From contig JAYJMM010000039.1 of the NCBI GenBank assembly GCA_037349105.1, positions 4,515,001-4,579,000 of the forward strand: a stretch of 64,000 nucleotides of DNA, written 5' to 3'. Positions 1 through 14,690 of the stretch are shown one piece after another. The notes below the pieces were generated by a model. The model saw only the letters and a program-made list of their open reading frames with translations, had not been told where the DNA came from and did not search any database. The DNA is from Limnomonas spitsbergensis (taxonomy: Eukaryota > Chlorophyta > Chlorophyceae > Chlamydomonadales). Each line of letters starts with the position of its first letter. The stretch's first letter is position 1. A program made the position numbers and the translations under genes.

Positions 1-3000
1 GCACAGTATCGTGCCGGGTCGTGCTGCCATGTGCACAGTATCGTGCCGGGTCGTGCTGCCATGTGCACAGTATCGTGCCGGGTCGTTCTGCCATGTGCAC
101 AGTATTGTGCCGGGTCGTGCTACCATGTGCACAGTATCGTGCCGGGTCGTGCTACCATGTGCACAGTATCGTGCCGGTTCGTGCTACCATGTGCACAGTA
201 TCGTGCCGGGTTGTGCTGCCATGTGCACAGTATCGTGCCGGGTCGTGCTGCCATGTGCACAGTATCGTGCCGGGTCGTGCTACCATGTGCACAGTATCGT
301 GCCGGGTCGTGCTGCCATGTGCACAGTATCGTGCCGGGTCATGCTACCATGTGCACAGTATCCTGCCGGGTTGTGCTACCATGTGCACAGTATCGTGCCG
401 GGTCATGCTACCATGTGCACAGTATCGTGCCGGGTCGTGCTGCCATGTGCACAGTATCTTGCCGGGTCGTGCTGCCATGTGCACAGTATCGTGCCGGGTC
501 GTGCTGCCATGTGCACAGTATCGTGCCGGGTCATGCTGCCATGTGCACAGTATCGTGCCGGGTCATGCTGCCATGTGCACAGTATCGTGCCAGGTCATGC
601 TGCCATGTGCACAGTATTGTGCCGGGTTGTGCCGCCATGTGCACAGTATCTTGCCGGGTCGTGCTGCCATGTGCACAATATCGTGCCGGGTCGTGCTACC
701 ATGTGCACAGTATCGTGCCGGGTCGTGCTGCCATGTGCACAGTATCGTGCCGGGTCGTGCAACCATGTGCACAGTATCGTGCCGGGTCGTGCTACCATGT
801 GCACAGTATCGTGCCGGGTTGTGCCGCCATGTGCACAGTATCTTGCCGGGTCGTGCTACCATGTGCACAGTATCGTGCCGGGTCGTGCTACCATGTGCAC
901 AGTATCGTGCCGGGTCGTGCTGCCATGTGCACAGTATCGTGCCGGGTCGTGCTGCCATGTGCACAGTATCGTGCCGGGTCGTGCTACCATGTGCACAGTA
1001 TCGTGCCGGGTCGTGCTACCATGTGCACAGTATCGTGCCGGGTCGTGCTACCATATGCACAGTATCGTGCCGGGTTGTGCCGCCATGTGCACAGTATCGT
1101 GCCGGGTCGTGCTGCCATGTGCACAGTATCGTGCCGGGTCGTGCTGCCATGTGCACAGTATCGTGCCGGGTCGTTCTGCCATGTGCACAGTATTGTGCCG
1201 GGTCGTGCTACCATGTGCACAGTATCGTGCCGGGTCGTGCTACCATGTGCACAGTATCGTGCCGGTTCGTGCTACCATGTGCACAGTATCGTGCCGGGTT
1301 GTGCTGCCATGTGCACAGTATCGTGCCGGGTCGTACTGCCATGTGCACAGTATTGTGCCGGGTCGTGCAACCATGTGCACAGTATCGTGCCGGGTCGTGC
1401 TGCCATGTGCACAGTATCGTGCTGGGTCGTTCTGCCATGTGCACAGTATTGTGCCGGGTCGTGCTACCATGTGCACAGTATCGTGCCGGGTCGTGCTACC
1501 ATGTGCACAGTATCGTGCCGGTTCGTGCTACCATGTGCACAGTATCGTGCCGGGTTGTGCTGCCATGTGCACAGTATCGTGCCGGGTCGTGCTGCCATGT
1601 GCACAGTATTGTGCCGGGTCGTGCAACCATGTGCACAGTATCATGCGGAGTCGTGCTGCCATGTGCACAGTATCGTGCCGGGTCGTTCTGCCATGTGCAC
1701 AGTATTGTGCCGGGTCGTGCTACCATGTGCACAGTATCATGCGGAGTCGTGCTACCATGTGCACAGTATCCTGCCGGGTCGTGCTACCATGTGCACAGTA
1801 TCGTGCCGGGTCATGCTACCATGTGCACAGTATCTTGTCGGGTCGTGCTGCCATGTGCACAATATCGTGCCGGGTCGTGCTACCATGTGCACAGTATCGT
1901 GTCGGGTCGTGCTGCCATGTGCACAATATCGTGCCGGGTCGTGCTGCCATGTGCACAGTATCGTGCCGGGTCATGCTGCCATGTGCACAGTATCGTGCCG
2001 GGTCATGCTGCCATGTGCACAGTATCGTGCCAGGTCATGCTGCCATGTGCACAGTATTGTGCCGGGTTGTGCCGCCATGTGCACAGTATCGTGCCGGGTT
2101 GTGCTGCCATGTGCACAGTATCGTGCCGGGTCGTGCTGCCATGTGCACAGTATCGTGCCGGGTCGTGCTGCCATGTGCACAGTATCGTGCCGGGTCGTGC
2201 TACCATGTGCACAGTATCGTGCCGGGTCGTGCTACCATGTGCACAGTATCGTGCCGGGTCGTGCTGCCATGTGCACAGTATCGTGCCGGGTTGTGCTGCC
2301 ATGTGCACAGTATCTTGCCGGGTCGTGCTGCCATGTGCACAGTATCGTGCCGGGTTGTGCTGCCATGTGCACAGTATCGTGCCGGGTTGTGCCGCCATGT
2401 GCACAGTATCGTGCCGGGTCATGCTACCATGTGCACAGTATATTGCCGGGTCGTGCTACCATGTGCACAGTATCGTGCCGGGTCGTGCTACCATGTGCAC
2501 AGTATCGTGCCGGGTTGTGCCGCCATGTGCACAGTATCGTGCCGGGTCGTGCTACCATGTGCACAGTATTGTTTCGGGTCGTGCTGCCATGTGCACAGTA
2601 TCGTGCCGGGTCGTGCTGCCATGTGCACAGTATTGTGCCGGGTCGTGCTACCATGTGCACAGTATCATGCGGAGTCGTGCTACCATGTGCACAGTATCCT
2701 GCCGGGTCGTGCTACCATGTGCACAGTATCGTGCCGGGTCGTGCTACCATGTGCACAGTATCGTGCCGGGTCGTGCTGCCATGTGCACAGTATCGTGCTG
2801 GGCTGTGCTACCATGTGCACAGTATCGTGCCGGGTCGTGCTGCCATGTGCACAGTATCGTGCCGGGTCATGCTACCACGTGCACAGTATCGTGCCGGGTC
2901 GTGCTGCCATGTGCACAGTATCGTGCCGGGTCGTGCTACCATGTGCACAGTATCGTGCCAGGTCGTGCTACCATGTGCACAGTATCGTGCCGGGTCGTGC

Positions 3001-6000
3001 TACCATGTGCACAGTATCGTGCCGGGTCGTGCTGCCATGTGCACAGTATCGTGCCGGGTCGTGCTGCCATGTGCACAGTATCGTGCCGGGTCGTGCTACC
3101 ATGTGCACAGTATCGTGCCGGGTCGTGCTGCCATGTGCACAGTATCGTGCCGGGTCGTGCTGCCATGTGCACAGTATCGTGCCAGGTTGTGCCGCCATGT
3201 GCACAATATCGTGCCGAGTCGTGCTACCATGTGCACAGTATCGTGCCGGGTCGTGCTACCATGTGCACAGTATCATGCCGGGTTGTGCCGCCATGTGCAC
3301 AATATCGTGCCGGGTCGTGCTGCCATGTGCACAGTATCGTGCCGGGTCGTGCTGCCATGTGCACAGTATCGTGCCGGGTCGGGCTGCCATGTGGACAGTA
3401 TTGTGCCGGGTTGTGCTACCATGTGCACAGTATCGTGCCGGGTCGTGCTACCATGTGCACAGTATCGTTCCGGTTCGTGCTACCATGTGCACAGTATCGT
3501 GCCAGGTTGTGCTGCCATGTGCACAGTATCTTGCCGGGTCGTGCTGCCATGTGCACAGTATTGTGCCGGGTCGTGCAACCATGTGCACAGTATCATGCGG
3601 AGTCGTGCTGCCATGTGCACAGTATCGTGCCGGGTCGTGCTGCCATGTGCACAGTATCGTGCCGGGTCGTGCTGCCATGTGCACAGTATCGTGCCGGTTT
3701 GTGCTGCCATGTGCACAGTATTGTGCTGGGTCGTGCTACCATGTGCACAGTATCGTGCCGGGTCGTGCTACCATGTGCACAGTATCGTGCCGGGTCGTGC
3801 TACCATGTGCACAGTATCTTGCCGGGTCGTGCTGCCATGTGCACAGTATCGTGCCGGGTCGTGCTACCATGTGCACAGTATCATGCGGAGTCGTGCTACC
3901 ATGTGCACAATATCCTGCCGGGTCGTGCTACCATGTGCACAGTATCGTGCCGGGTCGTGATACCATGTGCACAGTATCGTGCCGGGTCGTGCTGCCATGT
4001 GCACAGTATCGTGCTGGGCTGTGCTACCATGTGCACAGTATCGTGCCGGGTCGTGCTGCCATGTGCACAGTATCGTGCCGGGTCATGCTACCACGTGCAC
4101 AGTATCGTGCCGGGTCGTGCTGCCATGTGCACAGTATCGTGCCGGGTCGTGCTGCCATGTGCACAGTATCGTGCCAGGTCGTGCTACCATGTGCACAGTA
4201 TCGTGCCGGGTCGTGCTACCATGTGCACAGTATCGTGCCGGGTCGTGCTGCCATGTGCACAGTATCGTGCCGGGTCGTGCTGCCATGTGCACAGTATCGT
4301 GCCGGGTCATGCTACCACGTGCACAGTATCGTGCCGGGTCGTGCTGCCATGTGCACAGTATCGTGCCGGGTCGTGCTACCATGTGCACAGTATCGTGCCG
4401 GGTCGTGCTACCATGTGCACAGTATCGTGCCGGGTCGTGCTACCATGTGCACAGTATCGTGCCGGGTCGTGCTGCCATGTGCACAGTATCGTGCCGGGTC
4501 GTGCTGCCATGTGCACAGTATCGTGCCGGGTCGTGCTGCCATGTGCACAGTATCGTGCCGGGTCGTGCTACCATGTGCACAGTATCGTGCCGGGTCGTGC
4601 TGCCATGTGCACAGTATCGTGCCGGGTCGTGCTGCCATGTGCACAGTATCGTGCCGGGTTGTGCCGCCATGTGCACAATATCGTGCCGGGTCGTGCTACC
4701 ATGTGCACAGTATCGTGCCGGGTCGTGCTACCATGTGCACAGTATCGTGCCGGGTCGTGCTACCATGTGCACAATATCGTGCCGGGTCGTGCTGCCATGT
4801 GCACAGTATCGTGCCGGGTCGTGCTGCCATGTGCACAGTATCGTGCCGGGTAGGGCTGCCATGTGCACAGTATTGTGCCGGGTCGTGCTACCATGTGCAC
4901 AGTATCGTGCTGGGTCGTGCTACCATGTGCACAGTATCGTGCCGGTTCGTGCTACCATGTGCACAGTATCGTGCCGGGTTGTGCTGCCATGTGCACAGTA
5001 TCTTGCCGGGTCGTGCTGCCATGTGCACAGTTTTGTGCCGGGTCGTGCAACCATGTGCACAGTATCATGCGGAGTCGTGCTGCCATGTGCACAGTATCGT
5101 GCCGGGTCGTGCTGCCATGTGCACAGTATCGTGCCGGGTCATGCTGCCATGTGCACAGTATCGTGCCAGGTTGTGCTGCCATGTGCACAGTATTGTGCTG
5201 GGTCGTGCTACCATGTGCACAGTATCGTGCCGGGTCGTGCTACCATGTGCGCAGTATCGTGCCGGGTCGTGCTACCATGTGCACAGTATCGTGCCGGGTC
5301 GTGCTGCCATGTGCACAGTATCGTGCCGGGTCGTGCTGCCATGTGCACAGTATCGTGCCGGGTTGTGCCGCCATGTGCACAATATCGTGCCGGGTCGTGC
5401 TACCATGTGCACAGTATCGTGCTGGGTCGTGCTACCATGTGCACAGTATCGTGCCGGGTCGTGCTGCCATGTGCACAGTATCGTGCCGGGTCGTGCTGCC
5501 ATGTGCACAGTATCGTGCCGGGTCGTGGTGCCATGTGCACAGTATGGTGCCGGGTCGTGCTACCATGTGCACAGTATCGTGCCGGGTCGGGCTGCCATGT
5601 GCACAGTATTGTGCCGGGTCGTGCTACCATGTGCACAGTATTGTGCCGGGTCGTGCTGCCATGTGCACAGTATCGTGCCGGGTTGTGCTGCCATGTGCAC
5701 AGTATCGTGCCGGGTTGTGCCGCCATGTGCACAGTATCGTGCAGGGTCGTGCTACCATGTGCACAGTATCGTGCCGGGTCGTGCTACCATGTGCACAGTA
5801 TCGTGCCGGGTCGTGCTACCATGTGCACAGTATCGTGCCGGGTCGTGCTGCCATGTGCACAGTATCGTGCCGGGTCGTGCTGCCATGTGCACAGTATCGT
5901 GCCGGGTAGGGCTGCCATGTGCACAGTATTGTGCCGGGTCGTGCTACCATGTGCACAGTATCGTGCCGGGTCGTGCTACCATGTGCACAGTATCGTGCCG

Positions 6001-9000
6001 GTTCGTGCTACCATGTGCACAGTATCGTGCCGGGTTGTGCTGCCATGTGCACAGTATCTTGCCGGGTCGTGCTGCCATGTGCACAGTTTTGTGCCGGGTC
6101 GTGCAACCATGTGCACAGTATCATGCGGAGTCGTGCTGCCATGTGCACAGTATCGTGCCGGGTCGTGCTGCCATGTGCACAGTATCGTGCCGGGTCATGC
6201 TACCATGTGCACAGTATCGTGCCGGGTTGTGCTGCCATGTGCACAGTATTGTGCTGGGTCGTGCTACCATGTGCACAGTATCGTGCCGGGTCGTGCTACC
6301 ATGTGCACAGTATCGTGCCGGGTCGTGCTACCATGTGCACAGTATCGTGCCGGGTCGTGCTGCCATGTGCACAGTATCGTGCCGGGTCGTGCTGCCATGT
6401 GCACAGTATCGTGCCGGGTTGTGCCGCCATGTGCACAATATCGTGCCGGGTCGTGCTACCATGTGCACAGTATCGTGCCGGGTCGTGCTACCATGTGCAC
6501 AGTATCGTGCCGGGTCGGGCTGCCATGTGCACAGTATTGTGCCGGGTCGTGCTACCATGTGCACAGTATTGTGCCGGGTCGTGCTGCCATGTGCACAGTA
6601 TCGTGCCGGGTTGTGCTGCCATGTGCACAGTATCGTGCCGGGTTGTGCCGCCATGTGCACAGTATCCTGCCGGGTCGTGCTACCATGTGCACAGTATCTT
6701 GCCGGGTCGTGCTACCATGTGCACAGTATCGTGCCGGGTCGTGCTACCATGTGCACAGTATCGTGCCGGGTTGTACCGCCATGTGCACAGTATCGTGCCG
6801 GGTCGTGCTACCATGTGCACAGTATTGTTTCGGGTCGTGCTGCCATGTGCACAGTATCGTGCCGGGTCGTGCTGCCATGTGCACAGTATTGTGCCGGGTC
6901 GTGCTACCATGTGCACAGTATCATGCGGAGTCGTGCTACCATGTGCACAGTATCGTGCCGGGTCGTGCTACCATGTGCACAGTATCGTGCCGGGTCGTGC
7001 TACCATGTGCACAGTATCGTGCCGGGTCGTGCTGCCATGTGCACAGTATCGTGCTGGGCTGTGCTACCATGTGCACAGTATCGTGCCGGGTCGTGCTGCC
7101 ATGTGCACAGTATCGTGCCGGGTCATGCTACCACGTGCACAGTATCGTGCCGGGTCGTGCTGCCATGTGCACAGTATCGCGCCGGGACATGCTACCATGT
7201 GCACAGTATCGTGCCAGGTCGTGCTACCATGTGCACAGTATCGTGCCGGGTCGTGCTACCATGTGCACAGTATCGTGCCGGGTCGTGCTGCCATGTGCAC
7301 AGTATCGTGCCGGGTCGTGCTGCCATGTGCACAGTATCGTGCCGGGTCGTGCTACCATGTGCACAGTATCGTGCTTGGTCGTGCTGCCATGTGCACATTA
7401 TCGTGCCGGGTCGTGCTGCCATGTGCAGAATATCGTGCCAGGTTGTGCCGCCATGTGCACAGTATCGTGCCGAGTCGTGCTACCATGTGCACAGTATCGT
7501 GCCGGGTCGTGCTGCCATGTGCACAGTATCGTGCCGGGTCGGGCTGCCATGTGGACAGTATTGTGCCGGGTCGTGCTACCATGTGCACAGTATCGTGCCG
7601 GGTCGTGCTACCATGTGCACAGTATCGTGCCGGTTCGTGCTACCATGTGCACAGTATCGTGCCGGGTTGTGCTGCCATGTGCACAGTATCTTACCGGGTC
7701 GTGCTGCCATGTGCACAGTATTGTGCCGGGTCGTGCAACCATGTGCACAGTATCATGCGGAGTCGTGCTGCCATGTGCACAGTATCGTGCCGGGTCGTGC
7801 TGCCATGTGCACAGTATCGTGCCGGGTCGTGCTGCCATGTGCACAGTATCGTGCCGGGTCGTGCTGCCATGTGCACAGTATCGTGCCGGGTCGTGCTACC
7901 ATGTGCACAGTATCGTGCCGGGTCGTGCTACCATGTGCACAGTATCGTGCCGGGTCGTGCTACCATGTGCACAGTATCGTGCCGGGTCGTGCTGCCATGT
8001 GCACAGTATCGTGCCGGGTCGTGCTACCATGTGCACAGTATCATGCGGAGTCGTGCTACCATGTGCACAGTATCCTGCCGGGTCGTGCTACCATGTGCAC
8101 AGTATCGTGCCGGGTCGTGATACCATGTGCACAGTATCGTGCCGGGTCGTGCTACCATGTGCACAGTATCGTGTTGGGCTGTGCTACCATGTGCACAGTA
8201 TCGTGCCGGGTCGTGCTGCCATGTGCACAGTATCGTGCCGGGTCATGCTACCACGTGCACAGTATCGTGCCGGGTCGTGCTGCCATGTGCACAGTATCGT
8301 GCCGGGTCGTGCTACCATGTGCACAGTATCGTGCCAGGTCGTGCTACCATGTGCACAGTATCGTGCCGGGTCGTGCTACCATGTGCACAGTATCGTGCCG
8401 GGTCGTGCTGCCATGTGCACAGTATCGTGCCGGGTCGTGCTGCCATGTGCACAGTATCGTGCCGGGTCATGCTACCACGTGCACAGTATCGTGCCGGGTC
8501 GTGCTGCCATGTGCACAGTATCGTGCCGGGTCGTGCTACCATGTGCACAGTATCGTGCCAGGTCGTGCTACCATGTGCACAGTATCGTGCCGGGTCGTGC
8601 TACCATGTGCACAGTATCGTGCCGGGTCGTGCTGCCATGTGCACAGTATCGTGCCGGGTCGAGCTACCATATGCACAGTATCGTGCCGGGTTGTGCCGCC
8701 ATGTGCACAGTATCGTGCCGGGTCGTGCTACCATGTGCACAGTATCGTGCCGGGTCGTGCTGCCATGTGCACAGTATCGTGCCGGGTCATGCTACCACGT
8801 GCACAGTATCGTGCCGGGTCGTGCTGCCATGTGCACAGTATCGTGCCGGGTCGTGCTACCATGTGCACACTATCGTGCCAGGTCGTGCTACCATGTGCAC
8901 AGTATCGTGCCGGGTCGTGCTACCATGTGCACAGTATCGTGCCGGGTCGTGCTGTCATGTGCACAGTATCGTGCCGGGTCGTGCTGCCATGTGCACAGTA

Positions 9001-12000
9001 TCGTGCCGGGTCGTGCTACCATGTGCACAGTATCGTGCCGGGTCGTGCTGCCATGTGCACAGTATCGTGCCAGGTCGTGCTACCATGTGCACAGTATCGT
9101 GCCAGGTTGTGCCGCCATGTGCACAGTATTGTGCCGAGTCGTGCTACCATGTGCACAGTATCGTGCCGGGTCGTGCTACCATATGCACAGTATCGTGCCG
9201 GGTTGTGCCGCCATGTGCACAATATCGTGCCGGGTCGTGCTGCCATGTGCACAGTATCGTGCAGGGTCGTGCTGCCATGTGCACAGTATCGTGCCGGGTC
9301 GGGCTGCCATGTGGACAGTATTGTGCCGGGTCGTGCTACCATGTGCACAGTATGGTGCCGGGTCGTGCTACCATGTGCACAGTATCGTGCCGGTTCGTGC
9401 TACCATGTGCACAGTATCGTGCCGGGTTGTGCTGCCATGTGCACAGTATCTTGCCGGGTCGTGCTGCCATGTGCACAGTATTGTGCCGGGTCGTGCAACC
9501 ATGTGCACAGTATCATGCGGAGTCGTGCTGCCATGTGCACAGTATCGTGCCGGGTCGTGCTGCCATGTGCACAGTATCGTGCCGGGTCGTGCTGCCATGT
9601 GCACAGTATCGTGCCGGGTTGTGCTGCCATGTGCACAGTATTGTGCCGGGTCGTGCTACCATGTGCACAGTATCGTGCCGGTTCGTGCTACCATGTGCAC
9701 AGTATCGTGCCGGGTCGTGCTACCATGTGCACAGTATCGTGCCGGGTCGTGCTGCCATGTGCACAGTATCGTGCCGGGTCGTGCTACCATGTGCACAGTA
9801 TCATGCGGAGTCGTGCTACCATGTGCACAGTATCCTGCCGGGTCGTGCTACCATGTGCACAGTATCGTGCCGGGTCGTGATACCATGTGCACAGTATCGT
9901 GCCGGGTCGTGCTGCCATGTGCACAGTATCGTGCTGGGCTGTGCTACCATGTGCACAGTATCGTGCCGGGTCGTGCTGCCATGTGCACAGTATCGTGCCG
10001 GGTCATGCTATCACGTGCACAGTATCGTGCCGGGTCGTGCTGCCATGTGCACAGTATCGTGCCGGGTCGTGCTACCATGTGCACAGTATCGTGCCAGGTC
10101 GTGCTACCATGTGCACAGTATCGTGCCGGGTCGTGCTACCATGTGCACAGTATCGTGCCGGGTCGTGCTGCCATGTGCACAGTATCGTGCCGGGTCGTGC
10201 TGCCATGTGCACAGTATCGTGCCGGGTCATGCTACCACGTGCACAGTATCGTGCCGGGTCGTGCTGCCATGTGCACAGTATCGTGCCGGGTCGTGCTACC
10301 ATGTGCACAGTATCGTGCCAGGTCGTGCTACCATGTGCACAGTATCGTGCCGGGTCGTGCTACCATGTGCACAGTATCGTGCCGGGTCGTGCTGCCATGT
10401 GCACAGTATCGTGCCGGGTCGTGCTACCATATGCACAGTATCGTGCCGGGTTGTGCCGCCATGTGCACAATATCGTGCCGGGTCGTGCTGCCATGTGCAC
10501 AGTATCGTGCCGGGTCGTGCTGCCATGTGCACAGTATCGTGCCGGGTCGGGCTGCCATGTGGACAGTATTGTGCCGGGTCGTGCTACCATGTGCACAGTA
10601 TCGTGCCGGGTCGTGCTACCATGTGCACAGTATCGTGCCGGGTCGTGCTGCCATGTGCACAGTGTCGTGCCGGGTCGTGCTACCATGTGCACAGTATCGT
10701 GCCGGGTCGTGCTGCCATGTGCACAGTATCGTGCCGGGTCGTGCTACCATGTGCACAGTATCGTGCCAGGTCGTGCTACCATGTGCACAGTATCGTGCCG
10801 GGTCGTGCTACCATGTGCACAGTATCGTGCCGGTTCGTGCTACCATGTGCACAGTATCGTGCCGGGTTGTGCTGCCATGTGCACAGTATCGTGCAGGGTC
10901 GTGCTGCCATGTGCACAGTATTGTGCCGGGTCGTGCAACCATGTGCACAGTATCATGCGGAGTCGTGCTGCCATGTGCACAGTATCGTGCCGGGTCGTGC
11001 TGCCATGTGCACAGTATCGTGCCGGGTCGTGCTGCCATGTGCACAGTATCGTGCCGGGTTGTGCTGCCATGTGCACAGTATTGTGCCGGGTCGTGCTACC
11101 ATGTGCACAGTATCGTGCCGGGTCGTGCTACCATGTGCACAGTATCGTGCCGGGTCGTGCTACCATGTGCACAGTATCGTGCCGGGTCGTGCTGCCATGT
11201 GCACAGTATCGTGCCGGGTCGTGCTACCATGTGCACAGTATCGTGCCGGGTCGTGCTACCATGTGCACAGTATCGTGCCGGGTCGTGCTGCCATGTGCAC
11301 AGTATCGTGCTGGGCTGTGCTACCATGTGCACAGTATCGTGCCGGGTCGTGCTGCCATGTGCACAGTATCGTGCCGGGTCATGCTACCACGTGCACAGTA
11401 TCGTGCCGGGTCGTGCTGCCATGTGCACAGTATCGTGCCGGGTCGTGCTACCATGTGCACAGTATCGTGCCAGGTCGTGCTACCATGTGCACAGTATCGT
11501 GCCGGGTCGTGCTACCATGTGCACAGTATCGTGCCGGGTCGTGCTGCCATGTGCACAGTATCGTGCCGGGTCGTGCTGCCATGTGCACAGTATCGTGCCG
11601 GGTCATGCTACCACGTGCACAGTATCGTGCCGGGTCGTGCTGCCATGTGCACAGTATCGTGCCGGGTCGTGCTACCATGTGCACAGTATTGTGCCGGGTT
11701 GTGCTACCATGTGCACAATATCGTGCCGGGTCGTGCTACCATGTGCACAGTATCGTGCTGGGTCGTGCTGCCATGTGCACAGTATCGTGCCGGGTCGTGC
11801 TGCCATGTGCACAGTATCGTGCCGGGTTGTGCCGCCATGTGCACAATATCGTGCCGGGTCGTGCTACCATGTGCACAGTATCGTGCCGGGTCGTGCTACC
11901 ATGTGCACAGTATCGTGCCGGGTCGTGCTGCCATGTGCACAGTATCGTGCCGGGTCGTGCTGCCATGTGCACAGTATCGTGCCGGGTCGTGCTGCCATGT

Positions 12001-14690
12001 GCACAGTATCGTGCCGGGTCGTGCTGCCATGTGCACAGTATCGTGCCGGGTCGGGCTGCCATGTGCACAGTATTGTGCCGGGTCGTGCTACCATGTGCAC
12101 AGTATTGTGCCGGTTCGTGCTACCATGTGCACAGTATCGTGCCGGGTTGTGCTGCCATGTGCACAGTATCTTGCCGGGTCGTGCTGCCATGTGCACAGTA
12201 TTGTGCCGGGTCGTGCAACCATGTGCACAATATCGTGCCGGGTCGTGCTGCCATGTGCACAGTATCTTGCCGGGTCGTGCTGCCATGTGCACAGTATTGT
12301 GCCGGGTCGTGCAACCATGTGCACAGTATCGTGCCGGGTCGTGCTACCATCTGCACAATATCGTGCCGGGTCGTGATGCCATGTGCACAGTATCTTGCCG
12401 GGTCGTGCTGCCATGTGCACAGTATCGTGCTGGGTCGTGCTACCATGTGCACAGTATCGTGCCGGTTCGTGCTGCCATGTGCACAGTATCGTGCCGGGTC
12501 GTGCTACCATGTGCACAGTATCGTGCCGGGTCGTGCTACCATGTGCACAGTATCGTGCCGGGTCGTGCTGCCATGTGCACAGTATCGTGCCGGGTCGTGC
12601 TACCATGTGCACAGTATCGTGCCGGGTCGTGCTACCATGTGCACAGTATCGTGCCGGGTCGTGCTACCATGTGCACAGTATCGTGCCGGGTCGTGCTGCC
12701 ATGTGCACAGTATCGTGCCGGGTCGTGCTACCATGTGCACAGTATCGTGCCGGGTCGTGCTGCCATGTGCACAGTATCGTGCCGGGTCGTGCTGCCATGT
12801 GCACAGTATCGTGCCGGGTCGTGCTGCCATGTGCACAGTATCGTGCCGGGTCGGGCTGCCATGTGCACAGTATTGTGCCGGGTCGTGCTACCATGTGCAC
12901 AGTATTGTGCCGGTTCGTGCTACCATGTGCACAGTATCGTGCCGGGTTGTGCTGCCATGTGCACAGTATCTTGCCGGGTCGTGCTGCCATGTGCACAGTA
13001 TTGTGCCGGGTCGTGCAACCATGTGCACAGTATCGTGCCGGGTTGTGCTGCCATGTGCACAGTATCTTGCCGGGTCGTGCTGCCATGTGCACAGTATTGT
13101 GCCGGGTCGTGCAACCATGTGCACAGTATCATGCGGAGTCGTGCTGCCATGTGCACAATATCGTGCCGGGTCGTGCTACCATGTGCACAGTATCGTGCCG
13201 GGTCGTGCTACCATGTGCACAGTATCGTGCCGGGTCGTGCTGCCATGTGCACAGTATCGTGCCGGGTCGTGCTACCATGTGCACAGTATCGTGCCGGGTC
13301 GTGCTGCCATGTGCACAGTATCGTGCCGGGTCGTGCTGCCATGTGCACAGTATCGTGCCGGGTTGTGCCGCCATGTGCACAATATCGTGCCGGGTCGTGC
13401 TGCCATGTGCACAGTATCGTGCCGGGTCGTGCTGCCATGTGCACAGTATCGTGCAGGGTCGTGCTGCCATGTGCACAGTATTGTGCCGGGTCGTGCTACC
13501 ATGTGCACAGTATCGTGCCGGGTCGTGCTACCATGTGCACAGTATCGTGCCGGTTCGTGCTACCATGTGCACAGTATCGTGCCGGGTCGTGCTGCCATGT
13601 GCACAATATCGTGCCGGGTCGTGCTGCCATGTGCACAGTATTGTGCCGGGTCGTGCAACCATGTGCACAGTATCATGCGGAGTTGTGATGCCATGTGCAC
13701 AGTATCGTGCCGGGTCGTGCTACCATCTGCACAATATCGTGCCGGGTCGTGATGCCATGTGCACAGTATCTTGCCGGGTCGTGCTGCCATGTGCACAGTA
13801 TCGTGCTGGGTCGTGCTACCATGTGCACAGTATCGTGCCGGTTCGTGCTGCCATGTGCACAGTATCGTGCCGGGTCGTGCTACCATGTGCACAGTATCGT
13901 GCCGGGTCGTGCTACCATGTGCACAGTATCGTGCCGGGTCGTGCTGCCATGTGCACAGTATCGTGCCGGGTCGTGCTACCATGTGCACAGTATCGTGCCG
14001 GGTCGTGCTACCATGTGCACAGTATCGTGCCGGGTCGTGCTACCATGTGCACAGTATCGTGCCGGGTCGTGCTGCCATGTGCACAGTGTCGTGCCGGGTC
14101 GTGCTACCATGTGCACAGTATCGTGCCGGGTCGTGCTGCCATGTGCACAGTATCGTGCCGGGTCGTGCTACCATGTGCACAGTATCGTTCCGGGTTGTGC
14201 TACCATGTGCACAGTATCGTGCCGGGTCGTGCTGCAATGTGCACAGTATCGTGCCGGTTCGTGCTACCATGTGCACAGTATCGTGCCGGGTCGTGCTGCC
14301 ATGTGCACAGTATTGTGCCGGGTCGTGCCACCATGTGCACAGTATCGTGCCGGGTCGTGCTGCCATGTGCACAGTATCGTGCCGGGTTGTGCCGCCATGT
14401 GCACAATATCGTGCCGGGTCGTGCTACCATGTGCACAGTATCGTGCTGGGTCGTGCTACCATGTGCACAGTATCGTGCCGGGTCGTGCTGCCATGTGCAC
14501 AGTATCGTGCCGGGTCGTGCTGCCATGTGCACAGTATCGTGCCGGGTCGTGGTGCCATGTGCACAGTATGGTGCCGGGTCGTGCTACCATGTGCACAGTA
14601 TCGTGCCGGGTCGGGCTGCCATGTGCACAGTATTGTGCCGGGTCGTGCTACCATGTGCACAGTATCGTGCCGGGTCGTGCTACACTATCT
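1..14690. repeat. 32-bp satellite array, about 459 units, continues past the left edge
   Basis: Every unit opens with GCACAGTATCGTGCCGGG, continues with TCGTGCTACC or TCGTGCTGCC, and closes with the palindrome TGTGCACA at the unit boundary. The 32-bp phase holds over the whole stretch with substitutions only. Recurrent variants include CAATATC for CAGTATC, ATCATGCGG for ATCGTGCCG, GTGCAACC and GTGATACC. Because 32 is not a multiple of 3, all forward frames read the same 96-bp super-period, and the consensus contains no stop, so open frames of more than 3000 codons arise automatically. They end only where GTGATACC creates TGA (about 3958, 8118, 9878) or GGTAGGG creates TAG (about 4853, 5909). 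I see no sign that it is coding. The right edge near 14682 is abrupt. Centromeric or subtelomeric heterochromatin is possible but not shown. Confidence 0.97.

Noticed and set aside
1..14690. CRISPR array, suggested by 32-bp regular spacing
   Set aside because: The repeats are contiguous with no spacers, no cas genes are present, and the window is eukaryotic.
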